From Sinotaia quadrata (Eukaryota; Mollusca; Gastropoda; Architaenioglossa; Viviparidae): a DNA stretch of 64,000 nt. Both the position numbers and the translations under genes were made by a program. Below are positions 1 through 11,868 of this stretch, piece by piece. The first letter of the stretch is position 1, and each line of letters starts with the position of its first letter. The notes under the pieces were generated by a model. That model made no database searches. It saw only the letters and a program-made list of their open reading frames with translations, and was not told the origin of the DNA. The stretch covers positions 24,507,201 to 24,571,200 of the forward strand of contig CM054184.1 of the NCBI GenBank assembly GCA_028829895.1, in the 5' to 3' direction.

Positions 1-1197
1 ATTCTTTCTCTGAGTATGAAACCCTCTGTCTATGGCTACTCTTGGATGAAAATAAAGTTTGCTTCCCTTTGCCCTTAGTTTTGAGATCAACACTTTCAGA
101 ATGAGGAGGTGAAACCATCTGGAATAAACAGACAAAATGTGAAGCAAGTCTTGGACATAAACTAATAAAGGCTTCAAATCTCAGACATCATGTAAAGAGA
201 GGTTTAAGACTTAGACATCAGAAAGGAAATAAAGCAAATAATAAGAGAAAATCATGATAGTAAAGTGAAGTATCATAACTTTAAAAAGTTTTTAAAGAAC
301 TTTTCTGAAAGATGTTCTGGTATGACTACATATGAGACTTAAAGGCATTTTGCTCCAGGGAGGGTACACTAACATCAGAAAGAATGCTGACCATTTTTAT
401 TGTTTCTTTCAGTAGGTAAGAGGAACAACTTAAATCCCACAGTGAAATGTAAAGTTGTTTCATTCAAATCCACAATGAAAGAAATGTAAAGTTGTGCATT
501 AAAGTCTACAGATAATGAATTGAAAAGCTCTTATATTAAAGCCTACAGTAAAATGTAAAATTGCTATGTTATTGCCTAATTTAAGTGAAATGTAAATTGC
601 TATTCTAGCTCAGGTGACCCTATTTATCAAACTGATGTTGTCTGAAACTTGACTGAAATAAAGAAATGCTCTAATACTTATAGCATTAGAAATGGATTTG
701 TAAGACAAATGAAAATGAAAATCCAAAACCATGAAATTTAAAAAAATGTAGTGACACTAAATCACATGAAATAGCATAATATTGTTTCTAAAATAAAATG
801 TGATTCATTTACCTATAATCTGTGGCTCTTATCAACATAAATAAATAAGTAATGGTAAATTAATGCACATACTTTGGGACGGGGATGCTATTTTGATCAC
901 TGATACAAGTATTTTCAGCATTGGTTTGTGAACAATTAAAAATATAATCCAAAGTAGACTAAAATAATTGCAGATGATATACATGTATATAGTTATTGTG
1001 GGCACTATATATGTAAGTGTATAGAGTACAAGGCAAAAGTATACTGATTCAGTGATTCAATTAAAAAATTATGATAAAATTCTAAGAAAAATTATATTTT
1101 AATCTGAGAATATGTGAACATCTACCATTTTTTATTTTTTTAAATACAAATATTTATTAATATGGAATATTAACATATATATTTTTTATTATCTTAC
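1..1197. other. AT-rich intron 3' of the last visible TERB1 exon
   Basis: No exon recognised, and no MYB-domain coding segment on the minus strand. A degenerate direct repeat sits at about 442-604, where 'aaatgtaaa(g/a)ttg' recurs four times at irregular 40-60 nt spacing. Confidence 0.6.
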
Positions 1198-1523
1198 CAT
1201 ATATTTGTTTTCTTCACTGTCTGGGCTGTCAAAATCATACACACATGAATTAACTTTTTTTCTTTCTGTATTTTTATTTTTATTTTGTGATGAAGCTAGG
1301 TTTCTCACAATACCAAATTCATCACATTTCTTTTGCTTTTCTTTCCAAATCTGGAATGGAATAATTTTACTAGTACCACCTTTTAAGGATGCACGAGTGT
1401 AAATGGAGTTTCTCTCTGTTTGGCGTAAAATCCTATGCACATCACATGTGTGCATATTAGTTTCAATTGCTATATTGAATGTCCGGCTGTCAAGATAATA
1501 TGCTCCATGTCTTGAACTACAGC
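1198..1523 (-). CDS. TERB1: TERB1 exon 12 (TERB2-binding-like region)
   Basis: The 326 nt exon (acceptor TTTAATTTCAG, donor TATATG|GTAAGA) encodes residues 391-499. The start reads GCSSRHGAYYLDSRTFNIAI and then MHTCDVHRIL, followed by a basic Lys/Asn-rich stretch and an acidic end (DSPDSEE). The order Cys...SRTF...CDxH...Arg/Lys-rich matches the segment of vertebrate TERB1 that binds TERB2 and precedes the MYB domain. It leaves in phase 0, so the next exon, off the left edge, should begin on a codon boundary. Confidence 0.83.
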
Positions 1524-4500
1524 CTGAAATTAAAAAATGTTTAATTTTTAATTATATTATTTGTAAAAGTATTTAAATACAAAGATACACGCTTATAGAG
1601 CATTCCATAAATTGCCAAGCAAGATGAGAACTCCTAATTTATGTCATCAATCCTTTATTCATTTCCATTATTTGTTTAACATAGATGCAAGCCAGAAAAT
1701 TGTTTTTGTGTACTATTTATATAGCATACATCCACAGTAAATTCACAATTAAAGTGTACAATGCATTGACAATGTTTTGAAACTAAATGAAAAATAATTA
1801 AATATTTTTACAGTAATCAGTTGCTAATCAAATTATTAAAGTGACTTTGTATTATTAAAATAAAAATTTAGTTTAATAAAAAACAAATTTACAATACTCT
1901 GTCAAACAGTTCTCAGTTTTCTGTATTTTTATTAATTCTATCATATCTAATATTATAATATAATAACATTAACTGTAATGTTTGCAGAAAAGTTTTAATT
2001 AGTAGAAAAAAATAAATGCATTAAAAAACTTCTGATGCAATTTTTTACAAAGCACTATATGTGGCAAATGTGCCACTTAGTTAATGAAGATAATTATTAT
2101 TATTAATTAATCTTTCATAACTAATTTCAGGTAATGAGAATATTAATTTATTTATCTCAGGTTATTTTGCCTTTATATATGTGTAAAGGAACAGACAAGG
2201 TAAGCTCAGCAGAATCTGTAAATAATAATGGTATCAAATTATGATCTATCACTTGGAAAGATGGTAAACATTCAGTAAAGATTCAGTATCTAGACTTTTA
2301 ATAAATAGAAATATAAAAATTTCCTTTAAGAATTTTCATTTTATTTGCACACAAAACTCCAAGTTATGCAACCTGAGCTGTCCAAGATACTGACCTGAGA
2401 GTGAGATACCAAATTCCACATTATCTTAGTTGTTTTTCACACTGTACAGATGTTGAACTAAATACTGCCATTTTGAAACTATGAAAATGTACCTATACAA
2501 ACATGTATTTCAATGGGAAAATCCTCTTTGATTTTTGTTTATGTGAGAGTCTTGGATATATATATACAAATTTTGTAAAATAATGAATATTAAATAATGA
2601 ATATTTATATAAATGTGTTTATGAGGGTTCATTAAAAAAACAAATTCAGGATAATCACATTTGCACTCACATCATTCTCATGTACTGTAATTACCTGTTC
2701 GGTAGGCAGTATATTTGTTTTCCTGGTCTTTTATTTCTTTATTTACACTTATTTTAGAAACTATTGTTAATTAATGAATGTACTTTATTTATACAATATG
2801 AGAGAGTTATAGGGAGCTGTTTTTACAAGAGATAAAGCCAACTATGTAAACTAGGTCAAACATTATGCAGGTGTTTCTGGTTGGCTGAGACAAACTACTG
2901 AGACAAGCTATTAGCTTATTTGTGGAGCCCGATAGTTCAAATTTGGTGGAAATGTGGTAATATTATGCATGTTTTGTGAAGATATAAGTGTCAACAGAAG
3001 ATGTAACATTATGCAAAATATTGTTATGTAAGGGTCCACTATAATACACACATATAAAAGATAACAAGTCCTCTGAGTTTAAGGAAACTGTCTGGAGATT
3101 AGTCTGATTCTTAGAGTAACTATTATGTAATTATACTAAGACACATTTGTCCTTTACATGACTATGACATGATTTATTTGTATCTTAGGTTTCTCAGATG
3201 CTGTAGGCTCTACTGGTCTAAAACCTTGCCTTAAGTTTTCTGCTTCTAAAGATAATTAACTGCAGAGATCTACTCTCTAAAGTGTCTACAAGTTTAATTT
3301 ATAAAGTTATATGAAAGTTTAGTTTATGAAGCAACGTTAAATATATTTAATGTAATTCAGTTCAAATAACATAATTTTTTTTATATACATTGCAATAATT
3401 TTTAGTAATAATTTGTCTGCTATCTCTGCAAGTTTCCACTTGAATAGCCTTCCAAGTTAGCACAATGGATACAAAGGAAACTATTGAATTGTTAAAGACT
3501 TCCAAGTTAGCATAATGGATACAAAGGAAACTATTGAATTGTTAAAGACTTCCAAGTTAGCACAATGGATACAAAGGAAACTATTGAATTGTTAAAGACC
3601 AAGTGAAGATGAATCAAGGTCAACTGTGCAGATGATCTCAATCAATAGATTTGGGTATTTTGATAATGTATATTAAATTTCAAACTCATATTCCAATGGA
3701 TATTGTAATATACATGATCAAAATGTATTCCTGCAAAATTTTCAATGTTACCAATGTATACAAATAAGCTTTATGACAACACAGAGACAAAAAGACACTC
3801 TTATATTGAATATTTGACATTTGACAAAAGGAAACTGAGCTCTGCACAAATGTCTTGTGTTATTGTAAACCTCAACTGCGTGCAGAACAAAAAAACAGTC
3901 TTGACTAGACTATAGCCCAGAACATTTTAGCCACTTTGAATCATTTGGCAATCTCATGAATGATCAAAAGCTTTCTTATTCCACTTTTAACCCTAACATA
4001 ATAATATTTTGAAAAGTAACTGGTGACTTAAATTTGCCAGGACATTTAGAAATGTTGACATTTCTGAAATATCTAGTTTATATAAAGTTGATTTCTGTTC
4101 TCTTGGTCTTTAATATTAACTACAAATTAAGTTGGTTTTTTCAAAGTGCTCATTGATTTTGATTATTTTTATTTTTGTCTTACATTTAATTTTAGTAATA
4201 TATTCTAAGTGTTGAATTATTTTACCACCCACATATAATTTTTCTGAGATGTCTCTATTGCAATAAGCTATGTGTAGTTTATGTTACTGTATTATTAATT
4301 AATTATTTTGTAAAGTAAAAATATTTAAACATTATTTTGTAAGTATCTAGACTGGCATAATTTCTCTTCCTTCTTCTTATTTTTATTATTTTATTATTGT
4401 TATTATTACAACAGTGAATCAGTTAAATTTCCTCCCAACAAAAAAAAATGATCTATTGTGACTTAAACCTGAAGCTATCTGGTATAAACTGGAAGCATCT

Positions 4501-7500
4501 CCAATTAAAATCAACCAATAAAAGTACAAACAATAAAGAGTAAAGATAATGGTTTTCTTAATATAAATTACAATGTAGACATTCCTATAGTATTAAACTA
4601 AGTAAAACAAATGCTGCCTGTACTCTTCACATTTCTACTACATACATTCTTATTACAAAAATGGAAAAATCATAGGAACAAACTTTTAATACAATAAAAT
4701 ATGAGATTCCTTTACATTTAATTGATCATAAATGATGAGTTTTATAGCTTACCTAATAATTTAATTTCAATGTAGTGCATTGCTATAAAAGAATATGAAT
4801 GAAAGATGCTGTACTGTGAAGGGCAGTTTCTGAAAAAAATTGTACTATTTGTAAATTTCATCAGTAATTGATTTGACTCAAAATGTTAAAAAAAATGAAG
4901 TCATTTTAAAAAGTCAACTAAACTGATTAAACGTAGAAATCATTAGAATTTATTTTAACAATCTTGTAATTATACTGATGACTATAATGAAAGAAATCCA
5001 ATTTTGAAATGTCCATAAAGATAATATATTCTTTGGAGTACTAGAATATATAATCTACTGAGATTATTCTGCTTTAAATACTATACTAGATAAATAATAC
5101 ACCATGTATGATAAGAAAGAATAAATTGTTTTGCAGATGGTCCTCATACATCTTTGCCTTTTTTTTTTTTACATGGCTATTGGTATCATGCACAATTATA
5201 CACTAAATGTCTCAATAGGCTGCCTTGTTGCTGGTGAAGTACTGTTTTATAATAGTGCTGACAAAAAACAGGTTATGCCAATTTGAAGATGATGATGAAA
5301 TTGATGTAGGAGAAACATCAGTAATAGATACAACTCTTGTACAGACTATGTAAGTGTGGGGATTAAAGAAAGGATGACTACTGATAACATGTGATGTGAA
5401 ATCATTCCAATGACATAACTGAGCAAAACATCTCTCACTTTAATTTATTTAGGAAATCTAAGCAACTTTCTACGACTAATAAACAGGACTGGTGTAAGTA
5501 AGATTTTTACATATATTCAAAGAACAATGGTAAATATTGGCAAACATTATTAATTTACAACTTTTAACATGTAGATTCAGAAAATAATTTTCAGTTATTT
5601 TTAATATTTATTATTCGCTTTGTTAATTATACTTTTATTTGCTAGGTGGAGGACAATGAGCCAAATAAGGAAGAACTAAATGGAATTCAGCCAAATGAAG
5701 AAAAGTTTAAAATTGCTAGATTTCCATTGATAGAATCAATAGGAAAGGTCAAAATTAGAAATAAAATAAAAAAGTGAAGGAAAACATCAAGATGTATATA
5801 AATAAATTGGAAGGGGAAGAATTAATATACAGATAAGAATATATCTGATTTTAAGTTATGCAAGTGGTAGACATATAAAGTCTGTAGTTATTCTGCAAAG
5901 TAAATTTTATGACATTACTCAAGGGAAAATATACACACAGACTCACCTGGACAACAGTTTTTTGTCCATTTTCTAACTTTCTGGACAATATTTCTTGAGG
6001 ATGGATTGTTATCTGGCAAAATAATAATTAAAAGAATAATATATTATAACCAAAATTATAACATTAAATATTATAACAATCTATTAAAACATATCAACGT
6101 GGTTTAAAATTCTAAGGTTTGCAATTTTTTACTTACCCGCAAGAAAAATAATATGTTTCAAATGAAATTTAGATTTTGAACTACATGTAATTAACAGTGA
6201 CTTGAGCCTTTGCAAAAAATAGGTAGTGAAAAGAATAAAGCAAAATACCTAAAAGTGTCAAGTGTTCAATATTGCTATTAATCAATACGAGCTATATCTA
6301 TGTTCTTTTTCTTTAATACCATCCTTGTTGATGAGATATGTAATAAAATAAAGTTTTTCTCTTCAAGTCACTTAATGAAAACTATGTCATTATAATGAAA
6401 GTCACCTAGCATATTTCTTACAGATTTAGGGGTGAAGATGTTCAAAAAATGTCAAATTTATCAGGAACTGTCAACCGCTGAGCATATCCTTGAATAATGT
6501 AAATTTTAGACATAGTCTATGAAGATGTTATTTCACTCAGTTAAATATAATAATGTGTTTAATTTTCTTAACAATATGGAAATATGTTAATAAACTTTGA
6601 GCATGCTACACATCTTTTCTAAATTATTTTATGTATGAACTCAGAATTTGGCTTTACTGATAAACAAATATATTTCTTATAAAATATTCTGGGTTACATC
6701 ATGTGAACCCAGAATGAATTTGATTTGAGGTTTAGTGTTTTTGCCAGCATTATTTATAATCTGTTAAATGTACCTACTTTTCCAAAATCCTTATTTTATT
6801 AAACTATTAAAATATTCATCTGAGCTTCCTCACCCTGAGATAACCAATAAACACAAACAAAATATCCTGAGGGACCAAAAGGTCCCATAAACAAAGTGTT
6901 CAAGTGGCGATTGTCAATCCTTGATGCACCATCCATGATTTTGATGCACCATCCATGAAATCAAAGAATGTTGGCAGATGACAATAAACAGAATTAAATT
7001 GATCATATTTGAAATAGACTAGTTCTGAACATACTATAGAGCCTACAAAGGCAAGAAGCAAATCAGTAATGGGGATTTTCTTGACATGGTTCATTGATGC
7101 AATATACAGAAACTATGGATAAATAGGTTTAATTTTTTTATTTTATCATTTACAAGATGTAAACAGATAGGAAAACTATTATTTATTTCTTGTTTGTTTC
7201 CTTTTTAAAGTATACTGAGATTTAGCAGTGATAAATTTTGAGATTATTGTTTTAAGTAAACTATTTTAAAATAAATATAAAAACATTTTTCAACAAATAT
7301 AGAGTAACAACAAATGATTATTTTTTAAATGCAAAGCTATGTTTAAAAAAATATTAAACAGAGAGTAATAACACTGACTTTATTGTATTAAACACAAAAT
7401 ATGTTTAAAGAAATATATAATAGAGAAGTAACAACATTTTTGTAAACTATAATTATTAAAGGGTTTTTTAAAAGTAAAGTAATGATTTCTTCTTATTTTC

Positions 7501-10500
7501 ATAATCTTTACAAACTATTTGTAAATCACCTTTCTTTTGGCAGTGGTAAAGCACATACTTCACAGCTCGAACAATATTCTCATCCTGTGTATCTGTCAAT
7601 AATCTGATTAATACAGATTGCTCTTGTGCTTTCAAGGAAACACCAATTAAATCTAAGAAAAAGAACAAAATGGTAATACAACTTTAAAAAATCTATTACT
7701 GTCATATTTATATATAAAACAATTGTTAGCATTTCCTTAATTTAATAAATGATAACACTTGCAAATTAAGTGAGATGATAGTACAGTGGTGGGTGGTGTG
7801 TAGGAATCTTACTTATCATTGTCTTGTACATTTAAAATTTTTTAGGTCAAACTATTTCACATCATTAATCATTACTCTGATAGTATGTGTATAGCTTATT
7901 ATGGCTAGTCACAATGACAAAGCAATGAAGAAACAATAACAAAAATTAAGGTTAAAAACAAGAAATTAAAATTTAAAGTGAAGTTAGGAAGAATAAAACA
8001 ACTTCGCTAGTATTAATAATAGAAGACATACTAAAACAGCTTTTATTATAAAATCAATCAACTGTCAAAATCCTATATAAAATGATTATTGGAAAACAGA
8101 ATACCATCCACTTTCCATGTTGACTAAACATATCCTTCTTGTCACAATGGAAGTAGTATAAAAGTAGCTGAATGGCATACAATACCAGCAAGATTGTTCA
8201 TAGCTGAATAGTTGATCAAATTTGACAATATGTTCCTGTGAACTAAGTTAAATGATGTATCTTATCGCTCATGTACTGAATAGCTTAATCTGGTTCAGAT
8301 AAATAAACATTCAATCCTGAATTGATAAAGGTAAAAACTGCATGCATATTTAATTGACTAGGCAGTTGGAATTACTGAGAGTTTGGTTTGAATGGAATTA
8401 ATCTTCAATGCAATTTCTGAAATGTTCACAATTCTTTTTTTAAATCCAATATGCAGCATCTAGTGTGCATTTCAGAATGGTGTAGTCTGATATGTGTGTA
8501 TCTGATCTGCACAAAATAGCTCCAATTACAGGATCAAATTTAAGATTTTTTAGGAGTTGACACTGTCACATCTTTCAAAAAACCTATTTATATTAGTGTT
8601 TTGTTTTCTTACAAAAACAAAATAAACACTGTAATTACACACACAAATATATGATCATAAATTTAAATCAGACAAGTTTCAACAAATTATTAAAATCATC
8701 ACATTTCATACAGATTTGTTAATGTGATAATGCACTAAACCAAGGATATCTTTGAAGCGCATGCATGCATACACACACACACACACAGGGAACAATAAAA
8801 TTTCTTTGGATTTAGCTGCTAGCAAAAAGGAATAGGTTACATACATAAGTACATTCACAAACACATAATTCACAAATCGTAGAAGTCTAGTCACAGTATA
8901 ATGTTCACCTTCAAAGAATGCTTATGTAAGTCAAAAATGCAAGTTTGCACTGAAAATGCATTCGAAAATGAAATTGAGCAAATATTTTAAAAACTACTAT
9001 TAGAGTGACAACACAGAAATGTATGCAACTACTCAGTGTTTGTGTAACTGAGTTCAGATTTATGAATAACTGGCATACTAGAGAATTTATGGTTTATTTT
9101 ATCAAGGTTGCAGAGTATGAGTATCTAGGTTATGTATAATTAATAAATTGGTGTCAAACAAATTTAAGACAAACCCGCAAATTCCAAAGCATTCCCCAGC
9201 GTGATAACCACCTCTAACATTTGATCAGAAGTCATATGAGGATATTTTAGCAACTTTATAAGAAAGTGTAGCCCTTGATTCTGTATAAAGTATACTGCAC
9301 TTGATCCTTGAAACAAATTTCATTGAAAATATTTTTAATATCAGGACTATTAATGAAACAAGTTTTAATATAAAGCAATAAGTTGCATAAAACACCAACA
9401 TTTTCTTCCAATATATCTAAGATTAAAATACATTTCATATTGCAGATAATAAACATACATGAAGAAAGGTTTAACACTTTCTCAAATATCTGTCTGAATA
9501 TACACAAATACAACTATAAAATTAACTTTGCTATAGAATTAGAAATTCATTGCACATTTTAGAGTAAAGATACATCACTACAAATTGCTTCATATTAGTG
9601 ATTGTCACAATTTTTAAAGTATTATTTTTCATATTTTATTATCTTAAATAATGAAAAAATTACAACCTTGTGTATTATTATCATAATGATGAGGCATTTT
9701 TCAAGAGCATGTATGACTATACTTCCTCCTTAGGAGGCAACACTTTATTCATGTTCCCTACATATGGTTTGCAGTGATCTGGCATTGTATCAAAACCAGA
9801 ATTAATTCTGAGAAATTCATTTACAACCAACCATTTCAACAAAATTAAACAAAAATACATGATGTTTAAAAAATACATTACTGTTGTCCATAATGCATGT
9901 ATTTACAACATTGATTAGAGTCACTGCATTCAGCAGCTGACATCTGTCAAGTTGAACCTTGCTATCAAATTGTTGCTGAAGTTTTAAAAGAGTGTCCAAC
10001 CCACCACATATCTGCACAAAATCTTGATTGAGTACTGATGAAAAAAAAATGATAATATTACCAAATTAACAATTTAATACTATAAGAATAAGGAAGAATA
10101 ACTGTACATACTGTTTTAAAAACTGTAGTTTAATCATGTCTACAACAATACATGCACAATGATCAAGTTAATAATTAATGCTATGTTGTTTTAATATAAT
10201 TTTCAAGCTAACCATGCTAGCACAGAAGTTTTAAAATTTATGTAAACAATTTCAATTAAATACTGATGAAAAATAATATCACTTTCAGAATAATAATGTA
10301 TAAAATGAATAAAAATCTGAAATGGAAAAATATAGTAATTAATATATTTAATTACTAGTGTCAACTAATTGTAACTGAATGGTCCTGGCATATTACAGAA
10401 AGCTCATTGTGTACATTAAAAAAGTTAAGTGACTCAATCTGGACACTAGTGGTGATCTTCAACATCGAGGTTCTGTATCTCATGTTGATAACCAGACAGA

Positions 10501-11830
10501 CAATAAAAGATGCACACCTGCAAATTTGATAACCAATTCTAGAACTGCTCTGTCCATAAGCTTTTATTCCCCATTTAGTGGATATTGCAGGCAAAAGACT
10601 TGATCTGCCTTTACAAGGTATCATACTCTCATCCACAGAAAGTTCATTGCTAGATGGTAATATCTCTGCCATGTTCAAATGACTTCTTCTGTGAAAGTTT
10701 TGAAGTAGTCTTGGGAATCTCATGACAATGTATCTTCATTATAAGTGACATAAAAGAATGTCAGCAAAATAAATCTGCCCTAAGTCAAACACTTCAGAAA
10801 CCATGTAGGCATCTAATGAAACTATTTGATGACCAATACAGTTTATAATAAGATCATTTTGTAAGGTCAATCAAAATAAGTAGTACAATGAATAAAGACA
10901 TTTCTTCAAAAATGGAAAGCCTTTATTTTATAGAAATCCTGAATGTACTATCATATTTTAGGATAATCAGTTCAGTTTGTCTTAAACATGAAAAAGGCTT
11001 AACATTTTTCTAGTAAAACATGAAAAATGTCCAACTCTAAATAATATTCTAGAATATTCTTCAGTATAGCAAACAAATAAAAATGTGAATGAAAAACTTA
11101 TCTAATAGATGGTGGTTAGCATTAAAATGTTATATCAGATCTTTAAAACACTAATGACTAAGCTTAAATTTGGCACAAAGATAAGTCATATAGTTCAATG
11201 TGCTAAACCTTAACCTTCTGTAAGTTCTACTTTCAATACCTCTCACTAAACCCTTTCATTCTGTTTGTTCATAACAATTTGACAATATGTAAATCAAACT
11301 GTAAAGGTCAGTTAATTGGTAGAGGATAGCTAAACTAAAGAAAATTTTAAACTGGCATCTAGAGTTTTAAAAGCACAATGGCTCTCCCATGAAACATTGA
11401 ATTTTAAGACTAAAAATAATTTCACATGATAAAAACAGCAGTTTCATTTACCCTTAATATATATCTGAACTCTTGTATATAAATATTTATAATTTATCAA
11501 AGTATTTTGTTATGGCACTAGATCTAGTAGATGACATATGTGATTGATATTAATATATTACGAACACCAGCTCAAACTTTTCTGTAAAGTTTGGCTCAAA
11601 GATTACTTCCACCTTAAAAAAAAATTGTGAAGTTTACATATTTTCCGAGTAAAACAGACAGAAAGATACTGTTATTTTTCTTTGTCTGTGGGTAGAAAAA
11701 ATGTATAATGCTTTTCTTGTAAACATAATTTTCAAACATGAAACTGAATTGCAAAATTCTCCTCTTCACTCATGATAGTCAGTATACTTACTAACAGTTT
11801 GGTGTTATTTTTTCAATTTTGTGTGTTTTG

Positions 11831-11868
<38 letters not shown>

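Noticed and set aside
2900..2960. tRNA or tRNA-derived SINE (gagcccgatagttcaaattt resembles a B box)
   Set aside because: No matching A box at the right distance and no cloverleaf can be drawn.
3451..3600. CRISPR-like array
   Set aside because: The 50 nt units are directly contiguous with no unique spacers, and the genome is eukaryotic.
6900..7094. 64-codon minus-strand ORF between TERB1 exons 10 and 11, considered as a linker exon
   Set aside because: Its composition does not resemble a TERB1 linker, it contains a 20 nt duplication, and no splice-site pair in the right phase was convincing.
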